Assembly (NCBI GenBank): GCA_910575545.1
Contig: CAJTFH010000003.1
Location: 1 to 64,000 of the forward strand
Length of the DNA stretch: 64,000 nt
From: Bacteroidales bacterium
GTDB taxonomy: Bacteria; Bacteroidota; Bacteroidia; Bacteroidales; Muribaculaceae
Direction of reading: 5' to 3'
In this document: positions 51,849-59,421 of the stretch, one piece after another
How the letters are laid out: every line of letters starts with the position of its first letter
Numbering within the stretch: position 1 is the stretch's first letter
Notes under the pieces: generated by a model
Told to the model about the DNA's origin: nothing
The model's database searches: none
Seen by the model: only the letters and a program-made list of their open reading frames with translations
Translations under genes and position numbers: made by a program

Positions 51849-52232
51849 TTATGCAATATCTTCGAGTTCCTTATCAATAGCGCTCCAAAGGTCTTTGAGG
51901 TCATCTTCCTCAAACTCGGACTCTTCGTCGGTGTCATCATCGTAGTGAGATACGAGGATTTCTGTTACCTCACCCCATGCTTTCCGGAGATCGCTGCTCG
52001 GTGGTGTCCAGTAATCGCCGGGGTCATTGTCCCACTCTCCACAGCACTCATACGTTACTTCGATGAGCCAACCATCTTCCTCATAGCAGAAGTAGTTAGT
52101 GGCAGATTCATGGCAAACACCCCAACCATCTTCACCTTGCTCATAGTAGGAGGCGCCGATTTCGTGGTCTTGGCTTGTGAGCAGGTCCACGAGGGTGGGA
52201 ATAAGGGCGTCGAGGTCAGCTTTCGTTTTCAT
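51849..52232 (-). CDS. Acidic hypothetical protein heading the promoter B operon
   Basis: The 127-residue protein is very acidic at its end (YDDDTDEESEFEEDDLKDLW) and has aromatic beta segments (GWLIEVTYECCGEWDNDPGD). Such acidic phage proteins sometimes mimic DNA, but no family is recognised. It is the first gene after promoter B, and the leader lies 13 bases before its ATG. Confidence 0.55.
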   Translation of the reverse strand: MKTKADLDALIPTLVDLLTSQDHEIGASYYEQGEDGWGVCHESATNYFCYEEDGWLIEVTYECCGEWDNDPGDYWTPPSSDLRKAWGEVTEILVSHYDDDTDEESEFEEDDLKDLWSAIDKELEDIA

Positions 52233-52245
52233 ATCTCTTGGTGGT

Positions 52246-52336
52246 TTATTGGTTTGACTTGTAGTTTGTTATACTGTAAAGTTAGCCATAAAAAGCAGAT
52301 TTTGCAATCAGAATAGCCACCATTTTACCACCTTAA
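52246..52336 (-). promoter_or_regulatory. Phage regulon promoter B with leader and phased operators
   Basis: Minus-strand TTG (52305-52307), a 20-base spacer and TAACTTTA (52277-52284). Operator copies on the plus strand: CCACCATTTTA at 52317-52327 and ACCACCTTAA at 52327-52336, 10 bases apart. Leader TTATTGGTTTGACTTGT at 52246-52262. It drives the long operon ending near 46859. Confidence 0.75.
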
Positions 52337-52379
52337 CGTTTGTCAATTAGTGTCAAGACTTGGAGCCCTCGGCGGCATC

Positions 52380-53126
52380 TTACTCGGCCATGATAGCATC
52401 GACAACAGCGTGGCACCGGTTGGCGAGAACCTTTACACAGAGTGTCATTGTGTCCGTGATCTGCATCTGCTGACCGAATGTTTCTGCAATATCCATGCAC
52501 AACACCGAAATGAGAAAACAATACGGGTTCTGCTTGCGGCTGCATGGGGCGTTTATTCTTTCGGCTATGACCTTATCCATATTCTTGTCGAAGTCCTCAA
52601 CGAAAGTGAGAATCATTCGGACAAAGGCCACACGCGCCGGAATCTCTTTATGAGGGTGCCCTACATACTGCCGGGCCGCCTCGTTGGTAAAAGTACACCA
52701 GCACTGAAATAGGTCAAACTCTACGGTCTTGCGCAAGCGTTCCAGATATTTTTGATAAGCGAACCATGAGCGGCCATAACTTGTGCGCAGCTCATAATTA
52801 TACTCATCAATGCACTTGCGCATCTCCCGGTTGTGGCGCTTATACTCGCAGAGCCGATTATCCCGGCAATACTTGATGAAACCCTCGGCCTGCTCCAATG
52901 CCAGAGCTGTTAGCATTTGAGGGATGAAGTTCATTAGCACAGCCTCCCGCGCTCCGAACAGCTTTACACACTCATCTGAAGTGAGAGCCTTTGGAGGCTC
53001 GGGCTTTGGCTTGTTAATCTCTATGCCGAAATCTATAACGGGCGCCGTTATGATAGGAGCCGTTGTCGGTGCAACAGCGGCTCCTATCTTTGCCAGCAGA
53101 CCCTTGTCTATGGGTGGAATCTGCAT
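52380..53126 (-). CDS. Hypothetical phage protein
   Basis: The 248-residue protein has a Pro/Ala-rich N-terminal linker (AAVAPTTAPIITAPVIDFGI) and a helical body (EQAEGFIKYCRDNRLCEYKR, FLISVLCMDIAETFGQQMQI). It overlaps the Tad2-like gene by 19 bases and is the last gene of the promoter D operon. No function can be assigned. Confidence 0.5.
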   Translation of the reverse strand: MQIPPIDKGLLAKIGAAVAPTTAPIITAPVIDFGIEINKPKPEPPKALTSDECVKLFGAREAVLMNFIPQMLTALALEQAEGFIKYCRDNRLCEYKRHNREMRKCIDEYNYELRTSYGRSWFAYQKYLERLRKTVEFDLFQCWCTFTNEAARQYVGHPHKEIPARVAFVRMILTFVEDFDKNMDKVIAERINAPCSRKQNPYCFLISVLCMDIAETFGQQMQITDTMTLCVKVLANRCHAVVDAIMAE

Positions 53127-53419
53127 ATTGAGATAATTACGCCGGTCACTTCTTCCCAGTCCTCAGAGAGCATATCAGTCTGTGAGGCCAGCCAGCCCGA
53201 AAGAATCTCTCTTTGAGCTGTAAACATACAAATGGTACCGAGCGCAGGAATCTCACCACCGTTTTTCTCCGCGATTGCTCGGAGCATGGGGTCTTTGCAC
53301 CACTCGGCCTTGACGGTGGCAGCGGGTTTGAGCCAAAGGAACATTCCTTTGCCGTTCCAGCCCTTACGGGCGACTTTCTTGCCCTCTTTGAGAGCTTCGA
53401 TTGCTTGTCCGAAATTCAT
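53108..53419 (-). CDS. tad2: Tad2-like (DUF2829) anti-Thoeris protein
   Basis: From ATG 53419 the protein is 103 residues and reads MNFGQAIEALKEGKKVARKG, WNGKGMFLWL, ALGTICMFTAQ and WLASQTDMLSEDWEEV, the hallmark pattern of DUF2829. Members called Tad2 bind and sequester the signalling molecule 1''-3' gcADPR made by the ThsB sensor of Thoeris, blocking this anti-phage defence. Conservation of the W-N-G-K and S-Q-T-D-M-L motifs supports an intact pocket. The open frame extends to 53512, but family homology starts at the ATG. It is second in the promoter D operon. Confidence 0.82.
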   Translation of the reverse strand: MNFGQAIEALKEGKKVARKGWNGKGMFLWLKPAATVKAEWCKDPMLRAIAEKNGGEIPALGTICMFTAQREILSGWLASQTDMLSEDWEEVTGVIISICRFHP

Positions 53420-53444
53420 TTTGATATTTGTTAAACGGTTAAAA

Positions 53445-54029
53445 TTAAAGCGGCCCGGACTCATTGCCCGAACCGCCGAATAGGTTGCTTGGATAAGGTG
53501 GTACAAGTTCATCGAACAGGCCGGGAACCCTCGGCCGCAACGCCTCGTACTCTTCTCGGAAGAACTCTTCTTTTGTCCTCCCGTATTTTTTCCCCTTTCG
53601 GGTATGAATGTCGTATGTATAGAGTGGAATCTCGATGGGGAACGCTCTCACATCATCTATCCACCGCTCTACATCTACATCGTTGCGGTCATAGACCAAA
53701 TTTTGCAGATGATCCGCATCGCGACTCTTGCGACACTCGCACAGGAGCAGCACCGCTTTGCTCACGAAGATTCTGCCTTTCGGCTCGGCCTTGTTCTTGT
53801 TGACTAACTCATGGCCCTGCCAAAGAGCCTCAATCTCTTTCGTGATGAGTCCGTAGCAATCCTCTGCCGATATGGTAAAGAGCCGTTTCCAGACATAATC
53901 ACGATACTTACTGTGCCACAGTTCCAGGGCGAAAAATCCGGCTACTCTGGCATCACCTCGCCGGATTGCTTTCTGCATTGCAGAACTGACCTCAAAGAAG
54001 TCATATCCATGTATTGTTCTTATTATCAT
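53445..54029 (-). CDS. RarA/MgsA C-terminal-domain-like protein without ATPase
   Basis: The 194-residue protein resembles the helical C-terminal tetramerisation part of the replication-fork ATPase RarA (MgsA): EVSSAMQKAIRRGDARVAGF, LFTISAEDCYGLITKEIEAL and SKAVLLLCECRKSRDADHLQ. The AAA+ Walker motifs are absent. It could bind host RarA, single-strand binding protein or clamp loader partners at the fork. It is the first gene after promoter D, paired with the tad2-like gene. The homology call is moderate. Confidence 0.55.
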   Translation of the reverse strand: MIIRTIHGYDFFEVSSAMQKAIRRGDARVAGFFALELWHSKYRDYVWKRLFTISAEDCYGLITKEIEALWQGHELVNKNKAEPKGRIFVSKAVLLLCECRKSRDADHLQNLVYDRNDVDVERWIDDVRAFPIEIPLYTYDIHTRKGKKYGRTKEEFFREEYEALRPRVPGLFDELVPPYPSNLFGGSGNESGPL

Positions 54030-54059
54030 AACTCGCTATTATGGTTTGTTTTACATCAG

Positions 54060-54121
54060 TAAATTTAGCCAAAAATGACGAATTACACAAACAGATTGAA
54101 CACCATTTTAACGCCATTTTA
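54060..54121 (-). promoter_or_regulatory. Phage regulon promoter D with phased operators
   Basis: Minus-strand TTTG (54088-54091), a 20-base spacer and TAAATTTA (54060-54067). Operator copies on the plus strand: AACACCATTTTA at 54099-54110 and ACGCCATTTTA at 54111-54121, about one helical turn apart. The shared leader is only partly present (ATGGTTTG). It drives the RarA-C-like and tad2-like genes. Confidence 0.7.
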
Positions 54122-54137
54122 TCGGCTAATCAGCAGG

Positions 54138-54557
54138 TTAGAATTTGAACTTACAGGATATGTTGTACTCCACAAGCTGCTTTGTTTTGTCTTTGCCGTT
54201 ATTGGTGGCTCCCTTGATATTGATGCTGTCACCAAAATGCTTTTTCATGAACAGTATCGAGCGTCGTTCCTCTTCCTGATTTCGGAACGCAGCCAGGCCT
54301 CCGGCATTGACAAACGTGCCTTTTTGGGCGAAGTTGTAGCGGAGGTCGGTGAGGATTCTGCGCTCCTTGTACTTCATGTAGCACGAAATCCAAAAGTCCT
54401 CTTTGAGCCTGATTTCCTCGTTCCACCACACGTTTTTGTTGTATCTCACGCCGTAGGAACAGCCGGTGATCATCTTTGAGAGGGAGTAATATCCCCATTC
54501 GTTATACATCACCGGCGAGATGGCCGACGTGAACCCGAATACATGAACATCGAGCAT
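54138..54557 (-). CDS. C-terminal half of a split phage glycosyltransferase
   Basis: This 139-residue frame (MLDVHVFGFTSAISPVMYNE, EIRLKEDFWISCYMKYKERR, RYNFAQKGTFVNAGGLAAFR) continues the glycosyltransferase fold of the 54558-54890 frame in the same reading frame, separated only by a TGA immediately before its ATG. KEDFW and the Gly-Gly near the end resemble acceptor-site segments of GT-A phage glycosyltransferases. It may be translated by restart at the ATG, or the gene is broken. Confidence 0.6.
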   Translation of the reverse strand: MLDVHVFGFTSAISPVMYNEWGYYSLSKMITGCSYGVRYNKNVWWNEEIRLKEDFWISCYMKYKERRILTDLRYNFAQKGTFVNAGGLAAFRNQEEERRSILFMKKHFGDSINIKGATNNGKDKTKQLVEYNISCKFKF

Positions 54558-54890
54558 TCACGCCAGCTCATAGAGGGAGTTGATGATGAGGGTTATCGTT
54601 TCGGGATCGCGGATAACACCAGTCTCACCTTTCTCACAAAACAGAGTCTTGACAACGTGAACGTCATCATCGAGCATCATCAGTTCTCCGAAGTGCTTTG
54701 CCATCCAATTCCGTTTGGGTATCAACCCTATCACGTCATCGGGGTGTGTGACAATCTCACACTCTGGATTATACTGACGGTAGAGGTCTGCCTGGCTCTC
54801 GGCCACACAGATGATGGGGTCCATAACGAGCTTCTTGGCAAACACTCTATCATGTCGCTTATGTGAGGGAATGACTATCTTGAGGTTCAT
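54558..54890 (-). CDS. N-terminal half of a split phage glycosyltransferase
   Basis: The 110-residue frame starts MNLKIVIPSHKRHDRVFAKK, has the nucleotide-binding segment and the DxD-type metal site MMLDDDVHVVK near residue 73, and ends YELA followed by TGA at 54558-54560. The downstream frame continues without shift. Related enzymes in phages modify DNA bases or virion proteins with sugar. The ATG overlaps the ParB-like stop as ATGA. Because TGA is used here as a true stop in that overlap, a nonsense mutation is more likely than recoding. Confidence 0.65.
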   Translation of the reverse strand: MNLKIVIPSHKRHDRVFAKKLVMDPIICVAESQADLYRQYNPECEIVTHPDDVIGLIPKRNWMAKHFGELMMLDDDVHVVKTLFCEKGETGVIRDPETITLIINSLYELA

Positions 54891-55543
54891 TTACTCTCGC
54901 CCTCCAGCGCGACACGGACATCTTTTATGTCAATCACATTGCTCTTGCTCACTTTGCCTGTCTTATAGGACTTCATGCGCTGCATACCCAACCTCTCACG
55001 GAGCCAGTTGCTGTCAACCTCGTTGCCGGACTGTATGATGAACAGCTCGTGCTTTTCGTCGAATTTAGGCACCAGCGGATAGATTGCAGTTTCATCGGTT
55101 ATAGAATCAAACCGCTCCTTGAACTCATCGACCGACTTTTCCGGGGCAAATTCTACACCCCAGTCGGCCAACTCGGTTTTATCCCACTCGTTGTTCATAA
55201 CATCGAGGTCGTTTTCTCCGAAGTTCACGTTGTCTTTTGTGGCATACTCCCTCAACTTCTTTACGTCAGTATCGGGGTTGAGGATTTTACAAGGCAGCTC
55301 GGTGTAGCCAAGCTCCTTGCAAGCCCTCAGACGGAGATTACCGCAAACGACAATGTAGCGTCCTTCTGGATATGGAAAAACGATGAGTTCACGCAGTTCA
55401 AGCATCTCGGGCGATTCCTTGATGCTCTTTTTCATCGCCTCATAGCGATAATCCCGAAAGAACCGGGGATTCTTCGGGAGTCCTTTGAGTTGCCCCTTGT
55501 TGAAATCAAGCAGGCTTATTGGTAATATTGTTATTTCTGCCAT
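54887..55543 (-). CDS. ParB/sulfiredoxin-fold nuclease-like protein
   Basis: The 218-residue protein carries the ParB-like N-terminal pattern: NPRFFRDYRYEAMKKSIKES, LRELIVFPYPEGRYIVVCGN and LRLRACKELGYTELPCKIL, with the GNLRL/R segment that binds phosphate. It lacks the DNA-binding helices of true ParB. Such proteins in phages commonly accompany DNA modification genes, here the methyltransferase and glycosyltransferase next to it. Enzymatic activity, possibly CTP or nucleic acid phosphodiester cleavage, is inferred. Confidence 0.7.
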   Translation of the reverse strand: MAEITILPISLLDFNKGQLKGLPKNPRFFRDYRYEAMKKSIKESPEMLELRELIVFPYPEGRYIVVCGNLRLRACKELGYTELPCKILNPDTDVKKLREYATKDNVNFGENDLDVMNNEWDKTELADWGVEFAPEKSVDEFKERFDSITDETAIYPLVPKFDEKHELFIIQSGNEVDSNWLRERLGMQRMKSYKTGKVSKSNVIDIKDVRVALEGESK

Positions 55544-55554
55544 AGCTATTACTT

Positions 55555-55682
55555 CAATAGTTCGGTAAAATTTGCATATTCAATTGAATATCAATAAGAT
55601 ACAACAACAATTCAATATCGATGCAAACTATTGTGTATCAGTGCGATACAGCTATGCCTGCTCAAAAATTACCGAACTATTG
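55555..55682. repeat. Nested inverted repeats in a non-coding AT-rich region
   Basis: CAATAGTTCGGTAA (55555-55568) and TTACCGAACTATTG (55669-55682) are perfect 14-base inverted copies about 100 bases apart. Inside them are TTTGCAT near 55571 and ATGCAAA near 55621, plus GAATATC and GATATTG-type arms. No gene lies between 55544 and 55731. A regulatory site, partition centromere or secondary replication origin is possible; a ParB-like gene begins directly beside it. Confidence 0.55.
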
Positions 55683-55731
55683 TTACTTACTTCATCACAA
55701 AAACTTCATCACGAATAGTCATTGACGGAAC

Positions 55732-56028
55732 CTACAACGTTTGCCGGCGATGATGCTCCAGAGTGGACCGGAGCAGTTGTTCTATATCCTTGCAACCAAT
55801 GCGCTGAAGATAGGTAAGCGCGGCAATTATCACCTCGGCCGCTCCCTCTTCCTTTTCGCTACAATCGGTGAGATTGTCGCTTTTGAAAGCAGTAGCTTTG
55901 CACAACTCACGCCACCGGCGGGATATGTCGTACATTGATACCGTGGGAGAGGACAACGGTGTTATCTTGCCATTGGCGAGTGCTACCTCTTCGCATTGCT
56001 CCGCAAATTTTTTGAGAGGTATTGCCAT
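55732..56028 (-). CDS. MazG-like nucleotide pyrophosphohydrolase candidate
   Basis: The 98-residue protein has helices with the acidic motif EKEEGAAEVIIAALTYLQRI and a final GCKDIEQLLRSTLEHHRRQ, similar to short MazG-like proteins in which Glu/Asp residues bind magnesium and nucleoside triphosphates. The N-terminal WRELCKATAF segment fits less well. The family assignment is tentative; phage MazG proteins are thought to manage (p)ppGpp or dUTP pools. Confidence 0.4.
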   Translation of the reverse strand: MAIPLKKFAEQCEEVALANGKITPLSSPTVSMYDISRRWRELCKATAFKSDNLTDCSEKEEGAAEVIIAALTYLQRIGCKDIEQLLRSTLEHHRRQTL

Positions 56029-56138
56029 TGGTAAAGATTGGGGTTAAGTGAATGACTGGTTTTAGGCCCGTAGCCTTGTATCATTGTGGCCGGGGGGAGA
56101 TTTGTTACAAGTATTCATACTCTGTGAATAATTCGGGG

Positions 56139-57815
56139 TTATTTAAGTTTGTCTGGCAGATCATCTTCATCTGCTTTTGGTTCATCGTCGAGGAGGTCGA
56201 ACAGTGAGGGTGCCTGCTTATTGTTGGCGGCCTGTGCGCAGTATTGTGCGCCGTCGAGGAAATATACCGGCGAGAGTTCTATGCCCCAGCCTTTGCGCCC
56301 TTTGTTCAAGGCACAATAGAGAACAGTCATCAGACCGCCGAATGGGTCAAGGACTATATCTCCGGGGTTGCTCATCTGCTCAATGACACGGTTCACAATG
56401 TCAAATTGCAGGGGGCAGAGGTGTTGTTCCTTGCCTTTTACCGACTGAATAGTGTTGAGGGTGCGCATACGGGCAACATCCGACCAGACTTCATCAGTCC
56501 AGCTTCCGGGCTGGAGCAGCATAAAGCCCGTCGGGAGTTTCCCATGCAGTTCAAGTTCTTCAGCGATTTTCACCACATAGTCGTAATCCCATACCTCGTT
56601 GAGAGAGTATTTTTTGAAAAAACGGAAGATTGACTTGTGGTCCATCTTGGCAATCTCGGCCGGTGTCATCAGTCTGTCGCCTGATGAGCGAGTGTAGCTA
56701 TGTGCGTCCATTTGCCAGCGGGCGCGGCTATACCCATCGGGGTTATCCCATGTCCGTGTCTGCTCGTTCCACCACTTTTTATCCTTGACTACCGGAATGT
56801 CGGCATAGGCATTGGTGCGGTCTGTGGCAGGCTTACGGAAGATGAGAAGATATTCAGGCATACCGACACCCATTTTTGTGCCGTCCTTACACTGTTCGGT
56901 CCAGCCAAGGCGGTAGGTCTGATTGTTCTCCCGGACCACATCTGTTACGATGGTTTTCATGCCCATGTAGGCAAAGCCGTGCTTAGTATAATGCCCGATA
57001 CAGTCGCAGTGGAACGGATAGACCGTCTGACAGCCCATGCCGCTCAATCCCATAGGCACTATGCGGTCTTTGACGTGGATAATCGCCATGCGCCCAGGCT
57101 GGAGCACTCGGTAAAGATTTGGAGTGAGGAAATCCATCTGCTGAAAGAACTCCTCATTGCTTTCTGAGTGGCCGAAGTCAGCGTAGTTTGGGGAATATTC
57201 GTATTGGGTCGCAAACGGAATGGAAGTGACTATGAGGCCCACGGAATTATCCGGGTAGAGGTCGGTGTTCTGCAATTCCAGAACATTGTCATTGTTGGCT
57301 ATGCGGTAGCCGTCGCCGGACACCTCTACACGCTCAACACCCATCTTGCGGGCGAGGTGTGCTGACATCTCCTTGTGAGAGAGTCCGTATTTCTTTATAA
57401 TTTCGGTCATATTATGGACGAGTTTTTTGTGATTCTGCCACTTGGTTTCAAGTGCTTTTCTTACACCCCGCTCGGCCTCGGTGTAGATGAGGTCAACACG
57501 GACTTTCTTTGTCTGGAGAAATCGTTGCAGGCGGTGGATTGATTGGATAAAGTCATTGAACTTATAGCCTATACCCAGGTATATGGCCCATGAGCAATGA
57601 CGTTGGAAGTTGCAGCCCGAACCGGCGATAACAGGCTTGGCCGCAAGTTCCTGAATCCGGCCATAGGAGAAGTCGAGGATATTGCGTTCACGTTTCTCAT
57701 AGTCTTGTGAACCAAAGATGGATTTGACTGTAGGTATGGCCTTTTCTATCGCATGACGTTCACTCTCGAGGTCGTGCCAGATGATGCGGTGCGCGTCGGG
57801 ATCTTCGGCGCGCAC
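56139..57815 (-). CDS. Helicase C-terminal part fused to an N6/N4 DNA methyltransferase
   Basis: The frame of 558 residues starts at GTG 57815. Its first about 130 residues finish the SNF2/DEAD-type helicase begun in the 57746-58774 frame (RIIWHDLESERHAIEKAIPT, FNDFIQSIHRLQRFLQTKKV). From about residue 180 it is an adenine/cytosine-N4 methyltransferase with motif IV VTSIPF, ending with LDPFGGLMTVLYCALNKGRK and WGIELSPVYF as the SAM-binding motif. The junction needs a -1 shift at a perfect hairpin, so the natural product was probably one protein of about 900 residues. As it stands, GTG initiation may make the second part separately. Confidence 0.75.
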   Translation of the reverse strand: MRAEDPDAHRIIWHDLESERHAIEKAIPTVKSIFGSQDYEKRERNILDFSYGRIQELAAKPVIAGSGCNFQRHCSWAIYLGIGYKFNDFIQSIHRLQRFLQTKKVRVDLIYTEAERGVRKALETKWQNHKKLVHNMTEIIKKYGLSHKEMSAHLARKMGVERVEVSGDGYRIANNDNVLELQNTDLYPDNSVGLIVTSIPFATQYEYSPNYADFGHSESNEEFFQQMDFLTPNLYRVLQPGRMAIIHVKDRIVPMGLSGMGCQTVYPFHCDCIGHYTKHGFAYMGMKTIVTDVVRENNQTYRLGWTEQCKDGTKMGVGMPEYLLIFRKPATDRTNAYADIPVVKDKKWWNEQTRTWDNPDGYSRARWQMDAHSYTRSSGDRLMTPAEIAKMDHKSIFRFFKKYSLNEVWDYDYVVKIAEELELHGKLPTGFMLLQPGSWTDEVWSDVARMRTLNTIQSVKGKEQHLCPLQFDIVNRVIEQMSNPGDIVLDPFGGLMTVLYCALNKGRKGWGIELSPVYFLDGAQYCAQAANNKQAPSLFDLLDDEPKADEDDLPDKLK

Positions 57816-58774
57816 CGCATCATCTTCGCTATTCGGTCAGGCAAGCTGTCACGTTTTTCTTTGGCAGAGGCTTGCAGGCCGAGAGCTTCAGTAGCGAACA
57901 GTACAGGATTGCCGTATTTGTCAATACTTGTCTTGGAGTAGTCTGTCGGTATCTCGTGCCATCGCAGGTCGAGGTCTGGAAGAATATAACCCTCATCATC
58001 GACCTCGTCGCCGGTGATGTCGGACGGTCTGCTGACAAATAGAGCCCATGAGGAAACCCACAGCCAGAACTCTTCCTCTTTGTGTGGGTGGAGTGTGAGA
58101 TTGTCGGCGTGCGTTGAATCTCGCTTAAAGAAACGTGTTTTGGCTTGCGACACGTCCATAATGCCGAGAAAGTCGGCATAAGCCAGTAGCTCAATGTAGT
58201 CGTTTGGTGAGGGGGTAGCTGTGGCGACATAGCGGAACTTGATACGCTCTGCCTGGCGGCGAACTTGCATGGGGCCACCGTCACCGGTGAACAGTCGCAT
58301 AAACTCCCGGAATGTCTTGGAACCACCGAGACCTCGCAGGACTGACGCCTCATCAAGACTGGCAACAACAAATAGTTCCGGGTCTAACTTGCCGTCTCGT
58401 ATGCTTTCGTAATTGGTGAGGTAGATACCGTCACCATCCATCTCTTCGGGGCGGCGTATGAATTTGGGTGGAGTGTTCCAGCCGAGAATGTTTTTGGCAT
58501 CCTCTACAAACTCCTGACGTACGGATAGAGGACACACTATGAGTCCGGCGCCGTGGCCGACTTTTGCGAGAGTGAGCCGGACTGCTTCTAACTGCGTCAC
58601 AGTCTTGTGTAGTCCGAATGACGCGAAACACGCTCTCTTACCACCCTCGACAAGCCATTTTACCATCAGCTTGTTATGTGGTTTGAGTTTCGGGTTGATT
58701 TCGCTCATATCCACCTTAAAGCCGTAGTTCTCGGAGATTTTTATTTTTGATTTCAGAAACTCTTGATACTCCAT
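57746..58774 (-). CDS. SNF2-like helicase N-terminal part, frameshifted
   Basis: The 342-residue frame has LKPHNKLMVKWLVEGGKRAC, a Walker-like region ASFGLHKTVTQLEAV, VCPLSVRQEFVEDAKNILGW, a DEAD-box equivalent in VVASLDEASVLRG and motif III-like VATATPSPNDYIELLAYADF. After AKMMR it leaves homology and ends 28 residues later, while the sister frame continues the helicase. It probably threads DNA for the linked methyltransferase. The overlap of the two frames is 57746-57815. Confidence 0.75.
   Translation of the reverse strand: MEYQEFLKSKIKISENYGFKVDMSEINPKLKPHNKLMVKWLVEGGKRACFASFGLHKTVTQLEAVRLTLAKVGHGAGLIVCPLSVRQEFVEDAKNILGWNTPPKFIRRPEEMDGDGIYLTNYESIRDGKLDPELFVVASLDEASVLRGLGGSKTFREFMRLFTGDGGPMQVRRQAERIKFRYVATATPSPNDYIELLAYADFLGIMDVSQAKTRFFKRDSTHADNLTLHPHKEEEFWLWVSSWALFVSRPSDITGDEVDDEGYILPDLDLRWHEIPTDYSKTSIDKYGNPVLFATEALGLQASAKEKRDSLPDRIAKMMRCAPKIPTRTASSGTTSRVNVMR
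57780..57824. repeat. Perfect 16-bp hairpin at the helicase frameshift
   Basis: GATGATGCGGTGCGCG (57780-57795) and CGCGCACCGCATCATC (57809-57824) are exact inverted copies with a 13-base loop, inside coding sequence and exactly where the two helicase frames meet. Such a stem may have promoted a templated indel or act on ribosomes. Confidence 0.8.
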
Positions 58775-58784
58775 AGTAAAGCGA

Positions 58785-58814
58785 GCGGCGCCACTCGGTT
58801 GTGAGCGGTGCCGC
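58785..58814 (-). repeat. GC-rich hairpin before the helicase gene
   Basis: GCGGCGCCACTC (58785-58796) and GAGCGGTGCCGC (58803-58814) can form a 12-position stem with one mismatch and one wobble, in the 65-base gap just upstream of the helicase ATG at 58774. It has no T-run, so control of translation or RNA processing is more likely than termination. Confidence 0.5.
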
Positions 58815-58839
58815 GTTTATGGTTGATGATGTGATTTTA

Positions 58840-59421
58840 TTACTCGATTACCCGGATTCCGTATTTCCGGACATTGGCTTCTACTTTGGGAGAGCGTTGG
58901 GTGTGGGCGACAACATAGGCCTCACTGCCGCCTCTGGCGATTTGATAGCCATGCTGCCGGAGTTCGTAACGGTATTGGCATTTCTTGGGATTGCCATACA
59001 ACTTCAACTTCGTGCGCTGCTCAAACCCCCACAATATCCGGGAGCGTTCTCTCTTGATGGTGGCGCGTCTGGACTCGGCAGACTTTCGCAGCCTCTCTGC
59101 GTCTTTCTTGGCTCCGAGCCGTTGACGGCATGAAACTCCGGGCTTGAATTGCCCTGCCTCGCTATTGGGGATTTTGAAACCTTTAGGCGGATAGGTGCCG
59201 TTACGTTGGTGGGAGATTTTCGCAGCCTCGGCGGTTTCGTGTTGACACTTGGCCATGAACTGACGGCTTTTTGTAAGCCCCATCGCTCGTGCAAGCCTGA
59301 CCACTGAACGAGGAGAGATACCTAACCTCTCGGCACACTCGCTGTTTTGGGTGTGCTTGAAATGATTGGTCAGCCATCTCTCCTGTTTAGGTGTAAGGAC
59401 AATTTTTTCAGTCTTGCCCAT
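58840..59421 (-). CDS. Helix-turn-helix phage protein, possibly HNH-related
   Basis: From ATG 59421 the protein is 193 residues: TPKQERWLTNHFKHTQNSEC then AERLGISPRSVVRLARAMGL form a helix-turn-helix. The middle is basic with KGFKIPNSEAGQFKPGVSCR and RLRKSAESRRATIKRERSRI, and the end is also basic (NPKKCQYRYELRQHGYQIAR). No HNH catalytic set is complete. The ATG overlaps the ParB stop, so both are co-translated. A DNA-binding regulator is likely. Confidence 0.6.
   Translation of the reverse strand: MGKTEKIVLTPKQERWLTNHFKHTQNSECAERLGISPRSVVRLARAMGLTKSRQFMAKCQHETAEAAKISHQRNGTYPPKGFKIPNSEAGQFKPGVSCRQRLGAKKDAERLRKSAESRRATIKRERSRILWGFEQRTKLKLYGNPKKCQYRYELRQHGYQIARGGSEAYVVAHTQRSPKVEANVRKYGIRVIE

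Noticed and set aside
54558-54560. Genome-wide TGA recoding as the reason for in-frame TGA codons
   Set aside because: Many phage genes end in TGA with ATGA overlaps to the next gene, so TGA is a functional stop; mutation fits better.
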